A DNA stretch of 64,000 nucleotides from NCBI GenBank assembly GCA_019055375.1, contig JAHQIW010007374.1:186001-250000 (forward strand), in the 5' to 3' direction. The stretch is from Parelaphostrongylus tenuis. Taxonomy: Eukaryota; Nematoda; Chromadorea; Rhabditida; Metastrongylidae. The position numbers and the translations under genes were made by a program. The notes under the pieces are model-generated. The model searched no databases. It was not told the DNA's origin and saw only the letters and a list, made by a program, of their open reading frames with translations. Positions 53,281-64,000 of this stretch are shown one piece after another (position 1 is the stretch's first letter; each line of letters begins with the position of its first letter).

Positions 53281-53527
53281 TCCCTCTCATTTGAATTCTC
53301 TTGCGGTTGTTGGAAAAAGGAAAAAAAAACGTGAAAGCTTAGAAGACTTGAGAGCAATACGGATTTAGTGAAGACTGAAGTGCTGCGCCAATGGGCCTTA
53401 TTAGGCTTTTCAGTACCTTTGGATAAATCTGTAAACTTTTTATATCTGGTTTTTTGGTGGAGAAATGAAGATGATTGGGATATCTTAACATTTCTTCTGA
53501 TTAACTCCAACATAACATAAAACTCAC

Positions 53528-56500
53528 AGTGGCCATTAAATTTTCGTCACATATACAACAGTTTATAAATTTAGTATATCCGTCAGAAGTGCATCCATAG
53601 CCTGGAAATAGACAGCTGCTATAAGTGACTCAATCGTTGTGAACACTAAAAGTTTTGAATACTGTGATCCCCTTTAGAACAGTGAAATATACGGACCTTC
53701 GTGAACATGTGAGAATACGTGGTATTTCGGCTTGATCCTCTTGCACACGGAATTCAGCAATTCCACGCAGCCCAGACGTCGTCCGTCTCGCATCTTATCT
53801 CCGTGACCTTAATTTGAATACAAACTAATCAGACATGAAAATCACCTGCTTATGAGCTTCAATTTGAGATATGTTAAGTGATTCTATGTTCGGTTTTAAC
53901 CTCACTTATTAGAAGCACTACTGAGAAGATCTTAGGAATCTTGGATTGACAATATTCGAACTCTAAAATAACTGAAAAACAATTTACCTAGTGGAGGGGT
54001 GTGGGTTAGCAATACATCAACAGCGGCTGGTATTTGGTTCCATTTATCGAGCAGAGCCTGACCCCTCGTAAGATTGAACGCCCAGTTATCTATTCGAGGC
54101 TGCCTAGAATGCTTTGTTATCCTTGTCAAGTTCTAATAATCAGAAAATTAAATAATTTCAAAATCAACTGTCGTGAACGACTCTGGTGAAACTAAAAATC
54201 AACGAGAAATCAAAGAGCTTGAATACAAGCTCCATCATTCCGGGTTTACCTTGAGTTTAGCGCTACATAAAGTTATCAACGAATATATAACCAATGTAAC
54301 GAAGTCTTACCAAGGTGTGCCATAGATTGTGATGCCGAACAATTCAATCACAGAGTCTTCTAAATAAATCGCATTTGTAAGCAAAGATTTTGAAGAAGTA
54401 ACTTTTGTCGAAGATAGGGATGCCCTCAAAGCTTGCTTCAATGCCATTTCTTTTGGTCCAACCTCGCGTTCTGAACAAATAGTTAATGGCGGAAATGCAA
54501 AGCAAAAATGATCCTTCGAACTGCTTGAAGACAACTGATAGCGAAAGTCCGATTAATGGCATCATATTTCAAAGAGTCGGGATGACATGCTCGAAAAACT
54601 TGGTTTTTCAGGATAATCGATAAGATATACTTACTTGATCGTAGAAATTCATCATCAAATGTGCACTCGTGATTCCCAGCAATAACAACTTTGTAGGCAT
54701 GTTTGAGTCGTCCTACAACAAATTGTTTTCCAAGATAAATGGACACATTAAATAGTCATCTATTAGCTTAACGCCCAATCTACCTCCCAAACACTGTAGT
54801 TTCTGTGAGAACGATAATTGTGGCTCTTTAGGATCACTTTTGGGCCATCTGGGCTTTTTTCAATCCTCCTCCTATTTTATGAATCAAAGGTAAAACGACG
54901 ATCTCAAAAAACTGTTACCAAGTTTTTACTAGTTATCGATTACTGAATAAATAGTGAATTTATCGCAACGCTGAGATTGATCTGAACGTTAGGTGTAAGT
55001 GGAAGAACGGCTGTCGAAAAGTTGCGCGTTGAACAGAAATTTTTGAGCAACATTTTTCCACCATTCGTGATCTTGGCAAAACTATCTGCTACAAGTTCGT
55101 CTCGAAAGTTTTTTTTTTAACCACGCTCAGATTTCAATACGCCTGATGATCATTTTTGAGCCACGTATGTGGTCTGTCATAAGCACTTATACATCCAAGA
55201 GGGAGTGGCTCAGACGAAAGGCATAGTGCAACTGACGAGGATGCAAAGCCGAAACACGTGTATTGCACTGTATAAGTGGCTTTGACAGACTACATGCATG
55301 GCTCATAAACAATAATCAGGCATATATGCTATAAGCTAGCTAAATAACGGTCAAGAAATTTAAAGTAATGAGTAATCTGCCATATAAAAGTCTCTGTCCG
55401 ACCATTAAATAATTCTAATATTTTCTAACTTCTCTAACTCCCTTTACTTAAAATGTTATTCATGGTGAACAGACGTACCAAGTAATTTGTTAAACGAATG
55501 GACTTCACTCGGTAGACCACAGGTAGTGAAATCTCCTGCAACTAGAAGAACATCACCACGAGGTAAACTGGCCGGATCGAATTTTACTCCGTGAGTACAA
55601 CCAATGCAAACAAATCGAACGTGATCAAGCTTTGGCGGTGTGTCCAGCGTCATCTGCAGATTTAAAGATCAGGTTGATGCTGGAACCATAAATAAAACGG
55701 AAAACTAACCGGTCTGACTGGTTTGACCGGTCGCTTCTCTTTGAGCATTTCCCATGCAAGTGTTGGATCTGCAGTGTACTGATGGGTATAGACCTGAATG
55801 TCTTATTATTCAAAGTCTAAAGCGAAAACTACAATTAATTCACATGAAATATTGAAAAGTTGAAAAATTGTGGCGGTTACATAATTCTTTATTCCAAGAT
55901 AGATAGTCAAACAGAGTTTTCCAGTATTGATGAAAGATATGCAAAATTTCTGACGTCCAGAATGTTGCATGTCACATGTCACTCAACAATATTGAATATA
56001 GACAAGGTGCAGAAAAAGCTCTATCAATTTTTATTTCGTTTGATATATTTTGTTTTTTTGGTTTCAGATATGGATCGTAAAAATCAACGAATCGCAGTAT
56101 TTGAGCAGCACAAGATGCTCTCAGATGTTTCCATCATATTTTTGTCCAAGGTTGTCTTAAGGACGTTTTAACCGCGTCTACGCTAGTGTGAGGAGTAGCC
56201 GAGACATTTTCTCCCAGTGTGAATTTCACGCAGTAATCCACTGGCTGAGATAAGGCGGAATTAACGGCCAATTGTCCTCGCGACAGAAACCTGTACTTTG
56301 CTCTTAACAGATGGCAATCGTTTAACGGTCCGAATGCTCAAGAGCGCAGTCGTGCTGAAGCGTAAATTCGTCGGTGCCAAAGCATTGAGTTCTCCAAAAC
56401 TCATGTACATCGCGTGAAACTTGCTGGTGATAGGTGTAAGCGTTGATTTTGACGTTTCTGTCTATGAAGACCAACGGCATTTTTCCGGTGGCGCAATGCC

Positions 56501-57512
56501 GATCCAGACCGTCACACCGGCCGGAAAATGACTGCTATTGTGAAACGTTGATTTCTACGATCCCGTAACTTAATCGCAGCTGAAAACAGACAAGGAAATA
56601 GAGCGAATTCTAAATCAAAACTGAACGAGGAGTTCAACGAAATTATGAGCATTAATAGAGAATATTGCATCAATGTTGAAATTGACAAGATGAAAAATGA
56701 CAGAATTTTTTTCGCACCCTGTATTCGAAAGATCATACCAGCGCTAAAGGCGGTTAATAAAAAGATTTTTAGTTTATAATATAAAATTTCCCAGTATTCT
56801 TCAGTTGACTCAGTGTTGTAACGAGTTTGTGTTCAGCTCCATACGGAAATTCAATTCAATTCAATTCAGAAACAAAAAACAATTTCTCTTGCAAATTCTA
56901 ATCAAGTTGCAAATAAAGCGCACAGTAAAGCAAAAAGTGGAGCCAAGTTGCTAAATGCGATCCATCGCGGCTGTCTGAGCACAGGAAGTTTGGCTGATTA
57001 CGAATTTTGTAAAGTAGAATGAAACTCAGCTATTCATGTATATTTGTTATTTTTTCCACTCCACAGTGGCCCTTCAGCAGCCCAAACTCAGACAATGGCG
57101 CTGTGGTCTAATTTTGTACTTCCATGCTATACTTGTCAAGATTTCAGTTCACTGTGGCTTTTATCGGATGCGTAAAGAGCGCAAAAGACCGAAGTGCGTT
57201 GATAGGAACTTACGATTGTTTCCACTTCGGCATCATTTTGTAAACATAAATTGGATAACCTCACTTCTACTGATGAACTTAACGTCATGTCGGGTGGTTG
57301 TGAACGGAAGAGCCCGCTCTGAAGCTTGGTAGTATAAATTTGAACTCAACAAATAGATATCTTACAGTAGCTTTTGGTCCAGTTGTGAACGACGCTCTAC
57401 GTGAAGCATTCCGTTTCAAACGATTCGCCTGGGGCTGGGATTCTCGATAGTCTAGACGTTCTTTGAGCGCCGATGTGGCACCAAAAAAGTCGTTAGTACC
57501 CGTCGTTAGCAT
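53528..57512 (-). CDS. Metallophosphoesterase of the MPPED1/MPPED2 (class III phosphodiesterase) family, 3' exon missing
   Basis: Eight phase-consistent exons (57512-57366, 55793-55710, 55653-55479, 54712-54635, 54470-54311, 54103-53988, 53807-53697, 53601-53528) give 315 residues. The catalytic core follows family order: FVCIGCTHG (91-99), PRGDVLLVAGDFT (D118), VVIAGNHE (148-151), LLTNAIYLEDS, IYGTPW, NLTRGQALLDKWNQIP, LLTHTPPLG (H249), FSHVHEGYG (H287, H289). Family members are metal-dependent cytosolic phosphohydrolases of low activity. The first metal Asp of the usual D-T-H is Cys96 here, while His is present where human MPPED2 is known to have Gly. N-terminal 77 residues are not conserved. 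A 1.57 kb intron holds a dead Tc1/mariner copy. The final exon (expected to end with a KPIVFDL-like strand) is unresolved; SNKPMLNL at about 52770-52745 is a candidate but out of phase. Confidence 0.88.
55150..55330. mobile_element. Short foldback MITE in phosphoesterase intron 3
   Basis: The inverted ends GAGCCACGTATGTGGTCTGT at about 55160 and ACAGACTACATGCATGGCTC at about 55287, with ATAAGCACTTATAC against GTATAAGTGGC, give a ~150 bp hairpin. The core CAGACGAAAGGCATAGTGCA and GCCGAAACACGTGTATTGCA is the one seen at 10700-10770. Confidence 0.7.
56085..56530 (-). pseudogene. Degraded Tc1/mariner-type transposase in phosphoesterase intron 1
   Basis: On minus, broken frames give VTVWIGIAPPEKC, a RNVKINAYTY step, HEFWRTQCFGTDEFTLQHD, EDNWP and PYLSQ pieces, corresponding to the DDE domain layout of Tc1-like transposases (VMVWGAIS, ...FQQDNAPAH, NSPDLNPIE). 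A short intact plus frame over part of it is a shadow. Many stops are present. It lies on the same strand as the host gene. Confidence 0.55.
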
Positions 57513-57521
57513 ATCTGCTGG

Positions 57522-57528
57522 CTGAAAA
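57522..57528 (-). promoter_or_regulatory. Candidate spliced-leader acceptor of the phosphoesterase gene
   Basis: TTTTCAG on minus lies 9 bases before the ATG at 57512, the classic distance for a nematode trans-splice site. Alternatively it is the acceptor of an upstream exon, since the frame stays open for seven codons before the ATG. Confidence 0.5.
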
Positions 57529-57529
57529 C

Positions 57530-59733
57530 TCACTCACTCTAGTGGCAATGTAATTCGCAAACAAAAATCGGAAAGTGATCAGCATAGGAGAGGAATCGGA
57601 TTTCAAGAGAAAAGCAGCGAATAAAGTCTCAAATGCCCCAGAAAATCACTCAACCAGTGTATAGGTAGACATTTTCTTTTCGTCTGTTGGTTTTCCGCAT
57701 TACGATTTTTTCTCACTGACCGTCGTATTTTCATGAACATAAAAAAATACTAAACTCTAGATGTCAGATGATATTTCCAAAGTAAATTTAGTCCCATGCA
57801 ATACTTTTCTTTGCAAAAACAAAGTGTAGATTTTTACAGAATTTCTGTCATATTACCAATTTCTGTTCGAGATCGTCCCGTGCTCATAGCTACACGTTCC
57901 CCCTAGCTTAAAGGAGTGCCTGACTGAAGCGCGATAAATATTTGAAACGAAATCAGTCTATATTTGTCGTGGAACCCGAAAAAAGTGATACCATAGGCTT
58001 TTTGACAGAGTCGTGAGATTGTTCAATTTTCAGAAAATATAAAAGAGGTAACGGAAATTATTGACGACAAAAAGATGGCTTCCGAAAGTAGGAATTTGAA
58101 GAACTATTCAATCGTGTATTGGCAAATAGTTTTCATACTGATTGGAATGTGTTAAACACTGTTTCAGTAAAATCATAATATGCCATGGATGCAGGTAGCA
58201 CTCGCAAAGAAAACAAGTAATCGGGCTAAAACAACAGGCAAATTGTCCTAAGATTTGGCAAATTGAAAATAAAGAAAACAAATGAAAGTAATATTGAGAT
58301 CCTCGCAAGAAATAAAGATTAGAGCATTTGAGAAAAAATTGACACTGTTCTTTGTAGAAGTGATGAGAACAACTGAAAAGAGCACACTCATGGATTCTGT
58401 CCTCTTGACATAAGCTTAAGAATGCTGGTTCAAGGGAAATTCCATTGCCTTCACCGCTCAGTGGGCTATTCATCCTTCACCTCATTAATCGACGTACGAA
58501 AATCCGTCTCGATGAAAGTCATCACTCGAAAAAGAGTTAATCAATGCTCACGCACAAGTGCAGGTACACGAGTGTTCCCAGATTAACTATCCAGAATAGA
58601 GGAAACAAGATCTATTTATACAATCAAGCATCGTAAACAGCTAACGGTTCAAAAATCTTTTTGAATGATGCTACAACTTGCGATGCCATATCAATTGAAA
58701 CTAGACATATACGGCACCGTGTGCACATCGCCAGTTGCCACTGCCAGCATTCACTAGAACAATCGTTGTTCTTAGGTTTAGGCCTACTAGCAAATTACCA
58801 AAGTCGAACAAAAGTGTGAATTGTCAGAACTTTGTGGACACCGCCTAACGATAGCAATTACGACCACAAAAAGACTATTACCGACAAGTTACAGCCAATC
58901 TCACAGCTGACGATTCCTAATCGCTGACATGATGATTTTACACAAAATCTAGTAAAAGTCGAATTCTAAGCAAAAGTGCTACAAATTGAACATTTCTGAT
59001 CTAAGGCTATTCTACGCCGAGGCGTGTTTTACGCTACGACATATGTGATATCCATTGCTAATCAAACACAAACATAACTTTCTTTTATCACCCAGAAATT
59101 TTCTACGGTGAAAGTGCAAACAGCAGATGAATAAAGAAACCGGTTCCATATTTTGAAAAAGTGTTTATTGTTAAAAGAAAAGCGTAGCTTGAGGAAAGGT
59201 CGAACATAAAATGTAGCGAACAGCTGGAGGCAACAAATCACAGAGAATAGTGACTTTACAACCGATCAGACAAACCTACACTCACCACTGCCCAGGGTAC
59301 ATTTCTAGATAGATTGAAAATGAAGAGAATTCGACGAAGAAAGCCTTGGAACAGAAGCTACAATAGGCACCCACGATGCCCATTCGTCCTAGAGTTCGTC
59401 CAAAAGGAGATAACCTCGTGTCCAATTCCCGTGCATAAATGTATATCTACATAGTTCATGGTGATCATATACGCTCGTATATACATATAACAATGTATGC
59501 ATGTTCCTCTATACGTATGTATATGTACGTACGTATGAAGGCGTCTACGCGTGGGACTATATGTGCGAAAAACTTATTCATATTGTCTTCTGAGTTCAGC
59601 TGATATACGCAATGCTTTTTCTCTAAACCGAAATTCCCTTGTCGATCTAATAAGAATGGAGAGTTGCTTGCCCCGTACAATCTGAAACCTCTTTTTTTAT
59701 TTATTTATCATCGTAATTACCAAGCAGATCCCA
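57530..59733. other. No gene recognised
   Basis: The upstream flank of the phosphoesterase gene. A 121-codon minus frame (58108-58473) is Cys/Phe-rich and low in complexity, with no splice sites of quality. 59460-59540 holds an imperfect TATA/TACG microsatellite. Confidence 0.35.
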
Positions 59734-59995
59734 TCATTTTTCACACTCCATTCGTTTTCTGGGACTAATCCTTCGTGAACTCTCGAACGTTTCGTGTGAT
59801 GTTTCGGTACTGCTTGGGATTTTAATCTTTAAGAATGCCGTAAGATACCGACCAAGTCTATTATTAATAAGATTTCGGTTGTAGTCAAACCAGGACATTC
59901 GCATGTGAGCTTCTGTAAGAGCGTTGAGGGAGGAGACCGAGCCCGCTTCCTGATAGAGTGCATAGCTGCCCACTGTCAAATCCCCTGCCCCCTCT
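59734..59995 (-). CDS. Probable last exon of an unidentified gene
   Basis: An 87-codon frame ends at TGA 59734 and follows an AATTTTTTAG acceptor (59996). Peptide pieces are TVGSYALYQEAGSVSSLNAL, EAHMRMSWFDYNRNLINNRL and a hydrophilic end with SSRRISPRKRMECEK. The even composition and good acceptor support a real exon. Family unknown. It could be the 3' end of the minus-strand gene whose exons lie at 63622-64000, but nothing between them was identified. Confidence 0.4.
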
Positions 59996-60144
59996 CTAAA
60001 AAATTATTAAATAGCTAACAGTTTATAAGATCTATCATCGGTTCAAGCCATTTAATCTGTGATACCGCTATCCATCATTGACTCCAGTTGGCACGAGTTA
60101 TATATCCACCACTTCTCTCCGCTGTGCAGTAGCTGTCTACTTCT

Positions 60145-60471
60145 ATGCTAACTCGCCAGAATTTCTCGAAGTCAACGCTAGCTTTCCTATTACGACCTGA
60201 TTTCATTGCACCTCCCATACGTTTTTTAATGTTCACTGAGTATCAAACCCATATAAATAACAATCGCGCGCAGATCAGGCGCAGAAAGAACAGCTATTCT
60301 ATTTATGCAATCCATTCATCTCTATTGTCATTGACGCAATCAACTGGTTCGCGTTTAGCGCCTGATTCATCGTGTGAAGAAGAGTCTCGTGATCCGCAAC
60401 AAGACAACTCGAGGTGTATCACATTTCACAGATTTATGGGACACTTAACTTCACTCAAAATTCACAACTAG
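60145..60471 (+). CDS. Uncertain ORF with basic/acidic linker character
   Basis: A 108-codon plus frame starts at ATG 60145. It has a basic part (NNNRAQIRRRKNS), Ser-rich middle and an acidic part (SSCEEESRDPQQDN), such as is seen in cytoplasmic loops or linkers. No domain was found, and it could be one exon of a larger gene or chance. Confidence 0.25.
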   Translation: MLTRQNFSKSTLAFLLRPDFIAPPIRFLMFTEYQTHINNNRAQIRRRKNSYSIYAIHSSLLSLTQSTGSRLAPDSSCEEESRDPQQDNSRCITFHRFMGHLTSLKIHN

Positions 60472-60479
60472 CCACATAA

Positions 60480-63400
60480 ATTTACTGAAGTAGTTTTTTT
60501 GTGTCCTGATTAGATAGACAAAAAAGGCAGAAAGACCGGTTGCAATCGTTCAACGGCTGCCCAGACAAATAGTTCACTTTTTTAGGTGTTCATTCTTACA
60601 TTTCTTTTCAGGAACTTTTTCCTCGACGAAGTTATTTTTATTACCACTCACCTCAAAGCTAACAATTGTAAGCTTTAGTGAAAAAAAAATCGTTCTGCTC
60701 AAACACTTTCGTGACAATGCGCACACATTTCTTACATGTGACAACAATTATCATAATAAAGCGCCACTTATTTGCCCATTTTTCTTGCCGAAAATTCGCT
60801 TTCTTGCTATCCTTTTTAGGTACTAAAAATTGGAACGAATACATCAAGGAACAAGTTTACCGCGACTTTTTGCGAATACCACAGAAAACATAAACCGAAA
60901 CTGGTACACATAGATATCAATGCCCCATTCGCACGCTCTAATCAACAGTCATGAAAGAGTTGATTTTCCAACATCTCAAGGGTCCCTTCGCTAGATAGAC
61001 ATATTCAAGAAGAAACTTTGAATTCGGCTCTACTAGATAGTTTTGGCGGCTCAAAGTATCGATCTTTACTCAGTCTAGCGTAGGTCGTGCTGATTTTGTT
61101 ATGTTAAACAAGTGGTGGCTATCAGTGAACGTTATAAGCAACACCAGCAATAGAAGGTATTTTTTTGGAAATATTCAATGTTTCCTAAATTAATGTGCTA
61201 GTCGTTTGAAACGGACGTGTATGAATGAGGTGATGCGGTCGTTGTAGACATTGTGTGGACCATGAGCATTACAGAAAACTTGAAACGACTCACGTCCGTT
61301 GAGAATTTACGTTTTTTCTTCGACATAATCGAGACCCTTCGTTCATTTTGCGCATTTGAATCCGGAACAAGAAGTAGAGATGGGCCTAAAATACCGAATA
61401 TACTGCCTATTGGATCAATGCCTTATCAAAATGCATTGGATGCTTAATTCATTCGCTACAAGTGAGCTTTATAGAGGTCGTATGCATTTTGAGCGTTTCG
61501 CACCGCATGTACATATTTCGCTACATCCACCGATTTTTTTTCTCTGAAATTCTGCTCTTCACGCTCTGCTTCTTCGGCTCAGAACTGTCTCTTTTCGAAC
61601 GAAACAGAAAAGCCGAACCGACCAATGGAATAGAGATCTTGAGAAAAAATTTCACCGCGCCCTTTTATCACTCAAGAAAATTCGGATTTCGGCATATCGC
61701 CCTCGAAGTCGTGCTTAAAGAAAAAGCTCTGATGATTGACTGAGTCTGCCATAGGTTATGCTAATTTAGATGTATAAATAGAGTGATTTTAACTAAAATT
61801 TTGTACTCGTGATGCATTGAAGTCATGGCTAATGATATTATCTGCATGGTATCATTGTTTGAAGCTTCAATATATCAAGGAGAATGTTAAGGAACGGGTA
61901 GCGAAGTGGTAGCGATGCCGTTCATCTTGCGCACAGTACTGATGTGACCCCGTCAGAGATTCAAAAGTCTGTAATCATTTAGGTGTGAGAAGTTGGTATC
62001 AAGCTTGATCGGGCTTTGCTCAGTCTTCTTGTCATGTGAGAGCGCTCTAATACAGCCATCGCAGGATGATGGATGCTATTCGTGGATGATGGATGTGAAT
62101 AAGCGAACCGATTGCAAGAAGTCTTAGGATTGGCGGAATAGTTGTGAAGGCGAGTTATGTATAATAGATAATGATACTATTGCTCAGAGATGTCATTTAT
62201 CTGCGTATACAGCAACAAGTGTTTCTTCATCTCTTGGATCTAATGATCAGACAATACTTACGCACTCTCGTATTCATGTAAAGGAGGTTTTGCCCATGAG
62301 TTCACCAAAGCGGCAAACAGACGGACTCCCATTTCAAACGATCACATCCAAATGATGAAGGAACGCATAAAAGTTGATTTTGTGGAAGCTTTAGCAACGA
62401 TGGTTTGGAGCCACTCCTGTATGCCACAAAACCCGTGGATGTAAACTCTTCAAAACAAGTCCTTAGAAAGGTTTTCTAAATTCTCGACTTATTCGAGAAT
62501 TTAGAGTCACCGTAGGAAGAGTTTTCCAGCTATCCCCATACTTTGAATTTTATACAGGTCCCTGGATTCTATCACTTAGCAAGCAGAAGCACAACTGATT
62601 GAAAATTTCAGAGAAATTGTGAAGCCTTAGTAAATTCATCCACACCACCACGAAAGTCTGAAATATTTCGATGGTTACCTTGTTGTATTGATGGATTAGC
62701 TACATTCACAAGAACAACGGAAATGTCTGTTTTCTCAATCCTCTGATTTTTTGCACTTGCTGCAACTATTTCCCAATGTCATAAAAACGACTGATGAGTC
62801 TTCCATCCAGCTTTTGACTTCGACACATCACCCATCTGTCAATTTATACATCTGTTCAGCGGCAGGATTTCACGACGCGTGATTTGCGTCCACTCTCGCT
62901 ATGATTCACACTGAACTCACCTTTGGCCGGTGTGCTCCGTACACCGAATGGACCTGACCTTTTTACTACACATTATCCCCTATGACTCGGATTTTCGTGC
63001 ACTATGTTTGTAGGGTCTGCTATTTTACTATCCCAAGTCCTTGCGTCCTTTAGTGCGTCATTCCATGCTTTTAGGACTTTCAAACTCTTTTATGATGTAG
63101 AAAAATTCGTTCAGCACCCAATTACATTGCTCTGAATATGTAATAGAGCTTTCTAAGATTTGCGAAATTTGTGTTGCATAAAGAATGAGTGTTTATGAAT
63201 TCTTCCTTCAAAGGCGTTGTATATTTGTAAGTGCACAATTGAGCTCTCCAGAGTAATACTTATAGCAAAAGTTATGTTGAGTGAAGCATCGAATGACCAC
63301 AAAAGGATTACGATTATAAAGAGAGCAGGAGAAGCCCTATGCAGCAAAGTGAAATGCCGAGCAGAAGCTGGTCATCTACGATCTACCACAACTATTTAAT

Positions 63401-63600
63401 CATGAATGCATGAGTTATATATGACTTGTGCGTGCACCAATAGGTTGCTATTGTGCCATGTTACTCAGAAAAAGACCGTACACTTATTAAATTTCATATT
63501 TTAATAATATGAACGTAGCGGGAATAACCTACATAAAGTATTCCATCTGAATTCCTCTCAAAGATTAAAATAAAATTAGAGCTTAATTGAATAATGTCGG
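60480..63600. other. No gene recognised; one tRNA-like element
   Basis: AT-rich sequence. 61890-61965 has GGTAGCGAAGTGGTAGCGAT and a degenerate B-box region (GTGACCCCGTC), a probable SINE head. Overlapping plus frames at 61253-61743 lack splice support. A strong hairpin is at 62476-62504. Confidence 0.35.
62476..62504. repeat. Perfect 12 bp hairpin
   Basis: CTAAATTCTCGA, a five-base loop CTTAT, then TCGAGAATTTAG, an exact inverted copy. No flanking gene explains it; it may be chance or a small element end. Confidence 0.7.
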
Positions 63601-63621
63601 AAACATGCAGGCGCCACTTAC

Positions 63622-63781
63622 TAGCTCTAAGAAGCTAGAACTAATCATTTCATGATATTCTCGAATTATTACGCTTCCGAAATAGGGTGAATGAGTTGTT
63701 TGAAAAAATTGTGGAACCAATGTCAGCATCGGATATCCGCGCTTGAAACTCAGTGCATTCTGTGAAAATTCGAACAAGGCC
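63622..63781 (-). CDS. Internal exon of an unidentified gene at the right edge
   Basis: A 160-base exon between a CTTTTTCCAG acceptor (63782) and a GTAAGT donor (63621), open for 53 codons: FEFSQNALSFKRGYPMLTLV, PQFFQTTHSPYFGSVIIREY and HEMISSSFLEL. Both splice sites are strong. No family is recognised with confidence. Confidence 0.5.
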
Positions 63782-63871
63782 CTGGAAAAAGTTTCAAGAC
63801 AAGGGATATTGAATATCTAAGTAGGGGTATCAGCAGTTATCACAAGCGTATAATACAGTCATTCTCAAACA

Positions 63872-64000
63872 TCAATTCGAAGGTTGATTTGAAAGATCTG
63901 TCGACTGGAATTCCTCTTCTGTTCTTGAAAGCTCAATTAAATGCATACCACCGTTTGAAAAAACCATATTGCACGGGTTGAAATCATAATGTAACAGATG
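63872..64000 (-). CDS. Partial exon with a kinase-like H-x-D-x4-N motif, cut by the window end
   Basis: The minus frame open to the edge reads HYDFNPCNMVFSNGGMHLIE and on to a TGA at 63872. H-Y-D-F-N-P-C-N followed by a hydrophobic strand resembles the catalytic loop of protein-kinase-like phosphotransferases (H-x-D-x4-N), but this is short. A phase-2 donor (CCA/GTCGAC) would join in frame to the exon at 63781, though that donor is weak. The rest of the gene lies beyond the window. Confidence 0.35.
   Translation of the reverse strand, partial: HLLHYDFNPCNMVFSNGGMHLIELSRTEEEFQSTDLSNQPSN

Noticed and set aside
58108..58473. 121-codon minus frame
   Set aside because: Rich in Phe/Cys from AT-rich DNA, no credible acceptor or donor, no similarity to a known family.

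Overview
The window looks like nuclear DNA of a nematode, most likely clade V and strongylid or hookworm-like (inference). The evidence is AT-rich noncoding sequence, short exons with TTTCAG-type 3' splice sites, candidate spliced-leader acceptors just before start codons, degraded mariner copies and an RTE-type non-LTR retrotransposon. Genes are sparse and split into many exons, so single open frames mostly show isolated exons. The gene models here were assembled by hand by matching splice sites and codon phase.

Four genes can be followed over most or all of their length. (1) A three-exon secreted Ly6/uPAR-type three-finger protein on + (11868-19836). (2) smc-5 on - (39364-19961), rebuilt as 29 exons coding 1064 residues, with Walker A, hinge, SGGERS signature and Walker B all present. 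These two genes converge and their 3' UTRs probably overlap. (3) A four-exon secreted orphan protein of 424 residues on - (48140-46376). (4) A class III-type metallophosphoesterase of the MPPED1/MPPED2 family on - (57512-53528, last exon not located), with an unusual Cys at the usual first metal-binding Asp.

By region: 1-11 kb is a graveyard of mariner copies, foldback MITEs, tRNA-like repeats and three related, partly broken membrane-anchored exons. 12-20 kb holds the long Ly6 introns filled with a ~170 bp dispersed repeat. 20-39 kb is smc-5, whose introns carry an RTE element nested between inverted repeats, two further RTE pieces, large foldback elements and a SINE-like tandem array. 40-46 kb is repeat-rich with two uncertain exons. 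46-48 kb is the orphan gene. 50-52 kb has a TA microsatellite and SINE remnants. 53-57.5 kb is the phosphoesterase gene. 58-64 kb is mostly unassigned, with a few candidate exons, one with a kinase-like H-x-D-x4-N motif running off the right edge.

The genes show no operon-like organisation or shared pathway: genome maintenance (smc-5), a surface or secreted protein, a phosphohydrolase and an orphan sit side by side. The main story is how heavily mobile and foldback DNA has loaded the introns while leaving the exons intact. No prokaryotic-style system, CRISPR array or rRNA was seen.
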